DNA from: Planctomycetota bacterium
GTDB lineage: Bacteria > Planctomycetota > JAJSAM01 > JAJVHW01
Reading direction: 5' to 3'
Assembly: GCA_021414065.1 (NCBI GenBank)
Contig: JAIOPE010000149.1
Coordinates: forward strand, 1-34,040
DNA: 34,040 bases
Numbering within the stretch: the stretch's first letter is position 1; every line of letters begins with the position of its first letter. Below the pieces are notes generated by a model. The model ran no database searches, had not been told where the DNA came from, and saw nothing but the letters and a program-made list of their open reading frames with translations. The position numbers were made by a program, and so were the translations under genes. Positions 1 to 7,255 of the stretch are shown here, piece by piece.

Positions 1-68
1 CAGCGATCCAGCAACTCACGCGGAACATGACGTCGAAACCGGTCGAGGACGCGGGTAGTCTTGGGCAT
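1..68 (-). CDS. Start of a truncated hypothetical protein
   Basis: Reading the minus strand from 68 gives an open frame of 22 codons that runs off the left edge. It begins MPKTTRVLDRF and continues RRHVPRELLDR. An upstream AGG about 10 bases before the ATG is a weak ribosome site. The basic, Arg-rich start does not match a family I recognise. It lies 69 bp downstream of the stop of the next minus-strand gene, so it could be cotranscribed. With so few codons this could also be a chance open frame. Confidence 0.4.
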   Translation of the reverse strand, partial: MPKTTRVLDRFRRHVPRELLDR

Positions 69-137
69 GTGGTGGGGCCTTTTGCGCGGACCTGTAGTGG
101 TGGTACACGCAAGTCTAACGCTGGGCCCTGCCACGAC

Positions 138-1874
138 TTACAACAAGGACTCCGGCGCGGCCGATTCCTTAAGGATTCGCGCATGCCGCGGGGTGGTCAC
201 CGCGGGTGACGCTGAAATCGCGACGAGGGTCACATCGACGACCGTCGCACGGCCCGGCCCAACGCGCACGCGTTCGACTCGGCACGTCTCGTAGTCGTCG
301 GACGTGACTTCGATGTCGATCTCCGCGCCCGGCGGCGCAGGCACGCGGATCGAATGCACGGCGACGCGGTCGCTGCCCCAGACCGGCGACTTCGCACCGC
401 CCGGCGACTTCGACGCGCCGACGCGCACGGCGTTGAACGCGCGCGGCGCCGCGTCGGGCGCGTCGCCAGCAGCGTGGAGACGGACGAGCACGCCGGGGCC
501 GTCGATCACGACGATCCGCAGTCGCTCGGCCCCGGCGAAGCACGCGCGCACTTCGACCGGGTCCCACGCGCCGCCGACGCCCGGCGGTGGCAGGTCGTGG
601 ACGTACAGCACGTGCGCGCCGGGGCCGACGCGCCAGCCCTCGAACGTGGCGCCGGGGCCGATGTTCGCCTCGCAGATGGCCACGCCGAGGTCCACGCTCA
701 GCACCCCGACGTGCGGTCGGGCGACCGGCGACCCGTTCTCGCCGACGACCGTGCCGTGGATCGTCCCGCCACGCTGGACGACCACGTCGCCCAGGTCCCG
801 GTCGCCGGCCGCGCTGAGCGCGCTCGGGATGCGCCGCACGACGAACCCGTGGGTGACGAAGATGAGGTCGCCGAGCGCGGTCGGCACCATGCGAGCGGCG
901 AACCGACCGTCCTGACCCGTCTCGATGCGCTGCTCGTCGCCGTACGCGCCGTCGTGGAAGAGCAGCCAAGTGTCGGCGACGGGCTTGCCCTTCTCGTCGA
1001 GGACGCGCCCCCGCAGACCAACCGCCTCTCGCAGCGTGAGGACGACGTCATGCGTCGCGTCCGCAGGGCCGAGGGTAACGTCAGCGGGGAGCAGATCCGC
1101 GCGCTCGGCAACGACGTAGATCGGGTCCGACGCGTTCTTTCGAGCGACCGGCCCCGCCTCGAATCGCCCGTCGGGCCCGGTGATCACGTCGGCGTAGTCC
1201 AACACTCCGCGCCGGTACTCCGCGCGGGCGGCCAGCCAGACGTCTGATGTCAGGTCCGGGTACACATGCACGCTGACGGTCGCTCCCGCTGCAGCGTCAC
1301 CCGATGGGGTCCGGACCGCTCCCGAGACGAGGAACCCCTGGATCAGCCGCACCTCCAACTCTGCCGCGCCTTCGCCGACGTCGAAGACCACCCGCGCGAT
1401 CTCCAGGCCGAGGCGGGCGTCCACGATGTGCGTCGAGCGGGGCTCGACTGACACCGCCGCGCGGCCCGCAGCGTCGGTCGCCACCGGTCCGCGCTTCGGT
1501 CCGCCGCTCTCGATGGTGACCGGCGGGCCGCTCGCGAGCAGCGTCCGAAACCCCGGGGCGACGGTGACCGTGGCACCAACCGCGGCTGACCCGTCTACTC
1601 GCAGGACGCGGATCCGCAGTTCGACGGGGTGGGTCGCGGCGGCAGGTGAATCGGGGAGCGCGGAAGCGTCCGCCGCGCGCGCCCGGGGACGCGGCGTCTT
1701 CGGCTGCGGCTTGGTCGGCTCCGCAATCGGTTCGTCGTCCGCGCGCGTCACGATGTCGGGCGCTGGAACCGTCGGTGACACCGGCCCGCCGACGTCCGGC
1801 CCGCCGCACGTGGCCCACGCGAAGAACGCCGCGACCGCGAACAGCACCGCGAGCAGGGGAACCGTGCGTCGCAT
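138..1874 (-). CDS. Exported protein with carboxypeptidase-regulatory-like repeats
   Basis: A 578-residue protein. I start it at the ATG at 1874 because residues 1-20 (MRRTVPLLAVLFAVAAFFAW) form a signal peptide or membrane anchor; the open frame continues further upstream without coding signal. After a Pro/Thr-rich linker (about 25-75) come at least four beta-sandwich repeats of carboxypeptidase-regulatory-like type, recognisable by the pattern G-x-V-x-x-x-x-G-x-P-V-x-x-A, for example VRTPSGDAAAGATVSV, VLDEKGKPVADTWLLF and VVGENGSPVARPHVGV. Such domains are stalk or adhesion-like modules in secreted proteins. No catalytic domain is visible. The Cys near residue 23 (WATC) is a poor lipobox, so lipidation is doubtful. 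Location is probably the cell envelope; the precise role is unknown. Confidence 0.8.
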   Translation of the reverse strand: MRRTVPLLAVLFAVAAFFAWATCGGPDVGGPVSPTVPAPDIVTRADDEPIAEPTKPQPKTPRPRARAADASALPDSPAAATHPVELRIRVLRVDGSAAVGATVTVAPGFRTLLASGPPVTIESGGPKRGPVATDAAGRAAVSVEPRSTHIVDARLGLEIARVVFDVGEGAAELEVRLIQGFLVSGAVRTPSGDAAAGATVSVHVYPDLTSDVWLAARAEYRRGVLDYADVITGPDGRFEAGPVARKNASDPIYVVAERADLLPADVTLGPADATHDVVLTLREAVGLRGRVLDEKGKPVADTWLLFHDGAYGDEQRIETGQDGRFAARMVPTALGDLIFVTHGFVVRRIPSALSAAGDRDLGDVVVQRGGTIHGTVVGENGSPVARPHVGVLSVDLGVAICEANIGPGATFEGWRVGPGAHVLYVHDLPPPGVGGAWDPVEVRACFAGAERLRIVVIDGPGVLVRLHAAGDAPDAAPRAFNAVRVGASKSPGGAKSPVWGSDRVAVHSIRVPAPPGAEIDIEVTSDDYETCRVERVRVGPGRATVVDVTLVAISASPAVTTPRHARILKESAAPESLL

Positions 1875-1997
1875 CGCGCCGAGACTACCGCGGCGCGCCG
1901 CCGGGCGCGTTCGGCATCGCGTTCGGCGGAGGCGCAACCTGGGCTCCACGCCAAGATCCCCCCGGAGCTTCGCGCGACACGGGTCGACAGTGCGTGC

Positions 1998-2942
1998 ATG
2001 AACACCACGTCGGGAGTGTCGCCGCAGGGCCATGGTCGGCGGTCCGCCGCGCGCGCCCTGCGGTCGCGGATTCGCGCATCGATGTTCGGGCTTGCCGCGT
2101 GTCTGACGCTGCTCGGCGCGTGTGCCACCGCATCGTCCTCGCTCCGCGCGGCACCGGGCGCGGAGCCGATCGAATCGGTTGGCGACACGGCGTGGTTCCA
2201 CGTGACGGAGCATCGCCAGGACTCGATCGGCGGCCCGTCGTCGCTTCCGCTCGGCCCGACCGAAGTGAACACGCTGATGTCGGCGACGCTTGAGTCGAGG
2301 GACGAAACGGGCGCCGTCTACCGCGTGCGAGTTGCCCGAGTGTGGGGCGCGGTCGGAGCAGCGGAGTCGCGCACCCAGTTCGACACCGATGGCGTGGTTC
2401 CGCAGGTCCCTTGCGTCCTCGACGACGTGCGACGCGACATCGCGATCGCGGGGCACGAGACGCATCTCCGGGTCAGCAACGACGGGACGCACGCGCCTGC
2501 CGCGCCGCAGGACATGAAGTCACCCATTGCCGTTCTCACGTTCATGGCCTCGATCTCGATCTGCGGCGACGACCTCAAGTCCGGCGACGACGCCAAGCCG
2601 GGCGCGAGCTGGCACAGTCGGCAGAGCGTCGGCGGCGTAGCCGGGTCCGGTGCGGCGTCCGACGTGACCACGACCGTCCTCGCTCGCGACGACGCGTCGA
2701 TCGAGTACGAGCAGTCTGGGTCCGCCGGGCTCACGGGTCCCGACGCGGCAGCACCTACCGCGAGCGCCCTCGGACGGCCCACGATTGCGGCGCAGACGAA
2801 GACCACAGTCCGCACGTCGCGGCGGGACGGCCTCGTGCTGCGTCTGAGTGGCGAGGACCAGGCAGCCATGCGGCTCGGATTCGGCGACGCCGAGATCCGT
2901 CGTGTCGTCCGCACCGAGGTCGTGCGCATCGCGAAACCGTGA
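1998..2942 (+). CDS. Hypothetical lipoprotein
   Basis: A 314-residue protein with a lipoprotein signal: hydrophobic FGLAACLTLLGAC ending in a good lipobox (LGAC), then a Ser-rich spacer. The ATG at 1998 gives an unusually long basic leader; the in-frame ATG at 2082 would place the signal peptide at the very start and is a good alternative. Neither has a clear Shine-Dalgarno sequence. The rest reads as a beta-rich soluble domain (about 50-310) with no motif I know; the layout loosely resembles DUF6263-type lipoproteins, but I would not assign it. It is divergent from the repeat-domain gene on its left (gap 123 bp) and converges on the hydrolase gene (15 bp). Confidence 0.75.
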   Translation: MNTTSGVSPQGHGRRSAARALRSRIRASMFGLAACLTLLGACATASSSLRAAPGAEPIESVGDTAWFHVTEHRQDSIGGPSSLPLGPTEVNTLMSATLESRDETGAVYRVRVARVWGAVGAAESRTQFDTDGVVPQVPCVLDDVRRDIAIAGHETHLRVSNDGTHAPAAPQDMKSPIAVLTFMASISICGDDLKSGDDAKPGASWHSRQSVGGVAGSGAASDVTTTVLARDDASIEYEQSGSAGLTGPDAAAPTASALGRPTIAAQTKTTVRTSRRDGLVLRLSGEDQAAMRLGFGDAEIRRVVRTEVVRIAKP

Positions 2943-2957
2943 GTCGGTCGGCCCCAG

Positions 2958-3686
2958 TCACGCGATCCCGTCGATCGCCCGCGCCACGACCGCCGGCCGC
3001 TCGAGCGGCAGCGCGTGCGATGCGCCGGGGAGGATCTCGAGCGTTGCGTGCGGCGGCAGGTGGGACATGAACTCGGCGGCGCGCGACGACGGGAGGACGC
3101 CGTCGCGGTCGCCCCAGAGGACTTGGACGGGGCAGCGGAGCGCGCGCAGGCCGTCGAGAGACCGCGGCGTGTTCAGGCGCGCGAGGAGGTGGAAGCCACG
3201 CGCGCTCCGGAGCGCGTCGCAGAGGATCGCGGCGGCCTCGGCGTCGGGCGCGGCGAGCTGATCGCCCAGGAAACGTCTGCGTCCCACGGATGTGCCGACG
3301 CACCGCAGAAGCGTTGCGCCGAGCCGTGTGCGCGAGAGGAATCCCATGCGCGCGTGGCCGCCGACGAGGCCAACGGGAGCCGTCATCACGACGCCGCGGA
3401 CGTTCGCGAGTCGCAGCGCGGCGTGCGCGCAGAGGACCGAGCCGATGCCGTTCCCGACGAGGACGATCCCCTCGCCGAGGTCGAGGAACCGGGCCGCGGA
3501 CTCGATGTCTGCAACGTACGCCGCGAGCGGGTCGCCCGTCGGAAGCGGCGCGCGCGACGCCGCGCCGAAACCCGGCAGGTCCTGCGCCGCACACGTCGCT
3601 TGCGTCGCACCGATGACGCGCTTCCAGACGTGCGACGAACCGGCGTTGCCGTGGACGAGGAGCGCGGCGGGGCGGAGGATTGACGA
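2958..3686 (-). CDS. Alpha/beta hydrolase-fold protein, nucleophile Ser missing, start unresolved
   Basis: The reading frame is open from a stop at 3687-3689 down to 2958. It carries the hydrolase order: oxyanion-hole segment LLVHGNAGSSHVW, a nucleophile elbow LVGNGIGSV, the acid segment VLWGDRDGVLP and the catalytic-His segment LPGASHALPLERP. The elbow should read G-x-S-x-G; here it is G-N-G-I-G, so the nucleophile is a Gly. Asp and His are kept. No ATG, GTG or TTG lies between the upstream stop and the LLVHG segment; the first in-frame GTG (3389) would remove the N-terminal half. A TTG at 3688-3690 is one frame off. The 5' end sits about 35 bp from a duplicated repeat. It may be a pseudogene, a frameshifted gene, a non-catalytic homologue or contain a sequencing error. 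It lies downstream of the thiolase and Rieske-like genes on the same strand. Confidence 0.7.
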   Translation of the reverse strand, partial: SSILRPAALLVHGNAGSSHVWKRVIGATQATCAAQDLPGFGAASRAPLPTGDPLAAYVADIESAARFLDLGEGIVLVGNGIGSVLCAHAALRLANVRGVVMTAPVGLVGGHARMGFLSRTRLGATLLRCVGTSVGRRRFLGDQLAAPDAEAAAILCDALRSARGFHLLARLNTPRSLDGLRALRCPVQVLWGDRDGVLPSSRAAEFMSHLPPHATLEILPGASHALPLERPAVVARAIDGIA

Positions 3687-3721
3687 TCAACGCGTCTCGC
3701 GACGCGCCTCCGCGGAGCACA

Positions 3722-3883
3722 GCGGCCGGGCCGGACCGAGGAGGACGCGACCCGGCGCTCGTGGTGACGTTCCCGACGAGGTAGGCACGAGTCGCGTGAC
3801 GACAACACGCGGCCGGGCCGGACCGAGGAGGACGCGACCCGGCGCTCGTGGTGACGTTCCCGACGAGGTAGGCACGAGTCGCG
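3722..3883 (-). repeat. Two direct copies of the dispersed intergenic repeat
   Basis: Two identical 75-bp units, 3722-3796 and 3809-3883, repeat with an 87-bp period. Read on the minus strand they start CGCGACTCGTGCCTACCTCG and end CTCGGTCCGGCCCGGCCGC. The same family is seen at 10244-10355, 10377-10467 and 14577-14618, with a degenerate copy near 7024-7077. Here the copies fill the gap between the Rieske-like and hydrolase genes. Just downstream, 3691-3706 is a perfect hairpin (CGCGTC, TCGC, GACGCG). Confidence 0.9.
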
Positions 3884-3898
3884 GACGGTACCACGCGC

Positions 3899-4423
3899 TC
3901 ACGGCACGTCGATCCGCACGACTCCTTCGGCTTCGTCCACGTGGAGCGAGAGCAGTCCGCGGCGCGCCGGACCGCGCACAATGGCGCCGTCGAGTCGCCA
4001 CCGCGAACCGCACGCGGGGCACCAGAGAACGTCCTCGCCCGGGTGCCACTGCACGTCGCTTCCGTCCATCGAACACTCGCCCGTCGCAGCGGCGTAGTGC
4101 GTGGACGAGACGCGGACGAGCACGAGCGGTTCCGCGAGTTCCGCGGCGGCGACGCGCCACGAGCGGCCGGCGTCGAGGGGTTTCGCGTTGAGGTCCACGC
4201 GGAAGCGTCCCGCGGGATCGCACACCGCGGTGATCGTGTGCATCGGCGGACGGATACGACGCGGGAAGGTCGGTCGTGCCGCAGCGGGCTTCGCCGATTC
4301 GGCGGGGCGCGCGCCCGGCACCGCATCGGCCAGCGCCTTCGGAAGCCGGTCCTTCAATTCCTCGACGGGGCGACGCAGGATGCCGCCGAACAGATCCCGC
4401 CGGGAGACACCGCGATCTGCCAC
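3899..4423 (-). CDS. Rieske-like protein with altered iron-sulfur ligands
   Basis: A 174-residue protein starting at GTG 4423, with GGAAGG nine bases upstream and only 14 bp after the thiolase stop, so the two are probably one transcript. Residues 7-18 (SRRDLFGGILRR) look twin-arginine-like but no hydrophobic segment follows. The C-terminal half (about 95-174) has the shape of a Rieske domain: a first ligand loop GECSMDG, a second loop CPACGSRWRLDG, then GPARRGLLSLHV. Canonical Rieske proteins have C-x-H-x(15-17)-C-x2-H. Here the spacing is kept but both His are replaced: C117-x-M119, then C135-x2-C138. A [2Fe-2S] Rieske cluster is therefore unlikely as such; a different metal site or a cluster-free fold is possible. 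Function unknown. Confidence 0.7.
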   Translation of the reverse strand: MADRGVSRRDLFGGILRRPVEELKDRLPKALADAVPGARPAESAKPAAARPTFPRRIRPPMHTITAVCDPAGRFRVDLNAKPLDAGRSWRVAAAELAEPLVLVRVSSTHYAAATGECSMDGSDVQWHPGEDVLWCPACGSRWRLDGAIVRGPARRGLLSLHVDEAEGVVRIDVP

Positions 4424-4437
4424 GGGCGCGACCCTTC

Positions 4438-5637
4438 CTAGCCCACGTTCTCAAACAGTACGGCCATGCCCATGCCGCCCGACACGCAGAGCGACGCGAT
4501 CCCGCGCTTCGCGCCGCGCCGCCGCATCTCGTGGAGCAACGTCACGACGATGCGCGAGCCGGTCGCGCCGATTGGGTGGCCGAGCGCGATGGCGCCGCCG
4601 TTCACGTTCATCTTCGCCGGGTCGATCCCGAGGTCGCGGTCGCAGGCGAGGACCTGCGCGGCGAACGCCTCGTTCATCTCGAAGAGGTCGATGTCGGCCA
4701 TCGTGAGCCCCGTCCGCTCGAACAGCTTGCGGATCGCCGGGACGGGGCCGATGCCCATGATCTTCGGGTCCACGCCGGCCTGCGCCCAGTCCACGACGCG
4801 CGCCATCGGCGTCACGCCGAGTTCCGCCGCGCGGGCCGCCGACATCACGAGCATCGCGGCCGCGCCGTCGGTGATTCCCGACGAGTTCCCCGCGTGGACC
4901 GTGCCGTCCTTCTTGAACACCGGCGGCAGCTTGCCCATCGACTCGACGGTCGCGTCGGCGCGCGGGTGCTCGTCCTCGAAGAGGATCGTCGGCCCCTTGC
5001 GGCCCGGAACCTCGATGCCGAACGACTCTTCCTTCCACACGCCGCGAGCCGTCGCTTCGGCGCAGCGTTGCTGCGTGCGAACGGCGTAGGCGTCCTGCTC
5101 GAGGCGCGTGATCCCGTAGCGCTCGGCGAGCGTCTCGGCGGTGCGGCCCATCAACTGGTCGGCGAGGGGGCACTGGAAGCCGTCGTGGTACATGCCGTCC
5201 ACCACTTCGCCGTGGCCGAGGCGGTAGCCGAAGCGCGCCTCGAGCAGGAAGAACGGCGTGTTCGACATCGACTCCGTGCCGCCCGCGAGCACGCAGCGGT
5301 TGCGACCGAGACGGATCGAGTCCGACGCGAACGCGATCGCCTTGAGCGACGACGCGCACGCCATGTTCACGGTGGTGGCCGTGGACTCGACGGGGATGCC
5401 CGACCGCACCGAGACCTGCCGCGCGGTGTTCGTCTTCCCGCCGGCTTGGCGACCGTGACCGAAGAACGTCTCTTCGACGTGCTCCGCCGCCACGCCCGCG
5501 CGGCGCATCGCCTCCTTCGCCGCGGCGACGCCGAGGTCCGAAGCCTTGAGCGGCACGAGCGTGCCGCCGAACTTGCCGATGGGCGTCCGAACGGCGCCCG
5601 CGATGACGATGTCGTTCCGAGCAGTGTCTGCGGTCAT
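4438..5637 (-). CDS. Acetyl-CoA C-acyltransferase (thiolase)
   Basis: A 399-residue thiolase from the ATG at 5637; an in-frame GTG at 5658 is possible but less likely. Thiolases join or split acyl-CoA units (acetoacetyl-CoA formation or the last step of beta-oxidation). All key elements are visible: nucleophile Cys94 in NMACASS, the GGTESMSN loop, NEAFAAQ, the catalytic His in GGAIALGHPIGATGSR and the second Cys in LCVSGGMG. Length is normal for the family (about 390-400). Biosynthetic and degradative types cannot be separated here; no beta-oxidation partner is adjacent. No Shine-Dalgarno sequence precedes the ATG. The Rieske-like gene follows at 14 bp and the hydrolase further on, on the same strand. 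Confidence 0.95.
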   Translation of the reverse strand: MTADTARNDIVIAGAVRTPIGKFGGTLVPLKASDLGVAAAKEAMRRAGVAAEHVEETFFGHGRQAGGKTNTARQVSVRSGIPVESTATTVNMACASSLKAIAFASDSIRLGRNRCVLAGGTESMSNTPFFLLEARFGYRLGHGEVVDGMYHDGFQCPLADQLMGRTAETLAERYGITRLEQDAYAVRTQQRCAEATARGVWKEESFGIEVPGRKGPTILFEDEHPRADATVESMGKLPPVFKKDGTVHAGNSSGITDGAAAMLVMSAARAAELGVTPMARVVDWAQAGVDPKIMGIGPVPAIRKLFERTGLTMADIDLFEMNEAFAAQVLACDRDLGIDPAKMNVNGGAIALGHPIGATGSRIVVTLLHEMRRRGAKRGIASLCVSGGMGMAVLFENVG

Positions 5638-5689
5638 GGGGGAGGAGGTTACCGCCACCGCTGCGCCGGGCGGATATGCTCAGTGGGCT

Positions 5690-6988
5690 GTGCGCACGCC
5701 CCACGTCGCTTCCCTTCGCATCTGTCGGCCTGCGGCTGTTGTCGCAGCCGCGGTCGCGGGTGCGATCGGCGCCGGGATGGCGATCGACGTTCCCTCGGCC
5801 GACGCCACGGTCGTCCGTCGCGAGAGCATCGTGTCGGGCGACACGGTCCTGGCCGACGTCCTCGTCCCAGGCGAGATCGACGAGTATGTGTTCCTCGCCC
5901 CGCGCGGCGCCGTCGCCGAGATCGCGTTCGGGAAGGTGCCGCCCGGGAACTGGAAGACAGCGCTTGGGCTGTTCGACTTCGACTACCGGAGCCTGACGCT
6001 CAGCGGAACCACGCCGACGGTGGCTTCCACACCCGTCCCCATCGCGACCTCGGGCCAGATGCGCCTGCTCTTCTCGTCGGCCGGGACATCGGTCGGCGGC
6101 TATCGGTTCAAGTTCAAGCTCACGCCGCAGCGCTCGTTCGCTGCTACGGGGACCGGCACCGCCGCGGCTGCGCCACTCGTCGTCGGAGCCGCGGCGGGGT
6201 CGGAGTTGACGGTGACCCTGCGCTGGCGGGGCGCGTCGCCTGTGACGCTGACGTCTCTCGTCGGCCCGAGCGGCCCGCTGACGTCGTCGAAGCCGCCGGT
6301 CGTCAAGGGGCCCTCGTCCATCCAGGCGGGGTTCGTGACGACTGCGTTCGGCGACCAGACCGCCTCGATCGACGTGCCCGTGGGCACGAAGTCGTGGAGT
6401 CTGAAGGTCGCCGTGAAGCCGCCCGCGCCCGTACACGGCACCGTGCGCGACCTGCGCGCGGGCGGACCCGAGGAGCGGCCGGCCGTCGAACTGCGCAACA
6501 CCGCCGACACAGTGGTCGTGGTCGTGCGCGACGAGCAGGGCGGACCGAATGACGTGGTCATTCAGCCCGGCGCCACCGTGCCCGGCATTCGGTTGCTCGA
6601 CCTTCGCGCGACGGGATGCGGCGGCGCGGCGATCGACGGCGGCGACACCCCGGGCAGCTATCGGTACGTGTGCGCAAACGGGTTTCGCGCCGAGCTCCGC
6701 AACGTGGTTCGCGCGGGCGGTCGCATTGTTGGGTTCGACGCCGTCGAACTCGTTTCGCCGCTCGGAACGGGCTCATCGGTCCTCTCCGACTGTGTGTTCG
6801 ACGCCGGCGGGCTTCCGGTGTCCTGGACCGAAGTCCGGACGTTCGACGCCAGCGGATCCGTTCATCGCATCGAGGTCTCCGACGTCGTCCGCAACGCCGG
6901 GGGCACTGTCCTCGCGTACTCCGTCGTCCACACGCCTCGGGGCGGAGTGCCCCGTCGCTACGACTACGCGCCCCTTCGCGGGAACTGA
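5690..6988 (+). CDS. Secreted protein with PPC-like beta-sandwich
   Basis: A 432-residue protein. I choose the GTG at 5690 because a signal peptide follows at once (RPAAVVAAAVAGAIGAGMA, predicted cut near ADA/TV); the frame is open upstream and an ATG at 5636 would overlap the thiolase start. A TATGCT that could act as a -10 lies at 5675-5680. Residues about 35-150 resemble a bacterial pre-peptidase C-terminal (PPC) domain: GDTVLADVLVPGEIDEYVF, then alternating strands and YRFKFKLTP. The remaining 280 residues are beta-rich, with the stretch DLRATGCGGAAIDGGDTPGS, and are not recognised. It is divergent from the thiolase gene. No protease or other catalytic domain is visible, so binding or structural roles are as likely as any. 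Confidence 0.75.
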   Translation: MRTPHVASLRICRPAAVVAAAVAGAIGAGMAIDVPSADATVVRRESIVSGDTVLADVLVPGEIDEYVFLAPRGAVAEIAFGKVPPGNWKTALGLFDFDYRSLTLSGTTPTVASTPVPIATSGQMRLLFSSAGTSVGGYRFKFKLTPQRSFAATGTGTAAAAPLVVGAAAGSELTVTLRWRGASPVTLTSLVGPSGPLTSSKPPVVKGPSSIQAGFVTTAFGDQTASIDVPVGTKSWSLKVAVKPPAPVHGTVRDLRAGGPEERPAVELRNTADTVVVVVRDEQGGPNDVVIQPGATVPGIRLLDLRATGCGGAAIDGGDTPGSYRYVCANGFRAELRNVVRAGGRIVGFDAVELVSPLGTGSSVLSDCVFDAGGLPVSWTEVRTFDASGSVHRIEVSDVVRNAGGTVLAYSVVHTPRGGVPRRYDYAPLRGN

Positions 6989-7004
6989 AGCCTTGTCGGT
7001 GTCA

Positions 7005-7019
7005 CCGCCCCGAGGGCGG
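7005..7019 (+). terminator. GC hairpin after the PPC-like gene
   Basis: CCGCCC, loop CGA, GGGCGG begins 17 bases after the stop codon. No T-run follows, so it may act as a Rho-independent-like pause or 3' end stabiliser rather than a classical terminator. Confidence 0.45.
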
Positions 7020-7023
7020 GGTC

Positions 7024-7077
7024 ATCGGCTCCTCGGTCGGGACGGACTCGGACGTGGGCGCGAACCCCACACTCGAA
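7024..7077 (+). repeat. Degenerate copy of the dispersed intergenic repeat
   Basis: TCGGCTCCTCGGTC followed by GGACTCGGACG and GAACCCCACACTCGA match, with a gap of about 13 bases, the second half of the copies at 10244-10355 and 10377-10467. A second hairpin, GTCCCC-GCTC-GGGGAC (7112-7127), lies in the same gap, before the His-rich lipoprotein gene. Confidence 0.5.
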
Positions 7078-7255
7078 CGTCCGGTCGTTCCCCCCGGGGA
7101 GTATCCACCGTGTCCCCGCTCGGGGACGGCGGCGCACTGTCGGCCCGCTCGCGGCTCGGACCGCAGTCGTGGCACGCGGTTCGATGCACGAGAGCCGTAC
7201 CGAGCGTCGCCACTCGAAGGGCGCTCAGGTCGTTCCAGCTTCTCAGGAGGTCTCC

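Noticed and set aside
3722..3883. CRISPR array
   Set aside because: Only two 75-bp units with a 12-bp gap, far longer repeats and shorter spacers than CRISPR, and family members elsewhere without cas genes.
2755..4326. 523-codon minus-strand open frame covering the hydrolase and repeat
   Set aside because: Arg/Pro-rich and out of frame with the recognised hydrolase and Rieske-like proteins; it includes the translated repeats. A shadow of the real genes.
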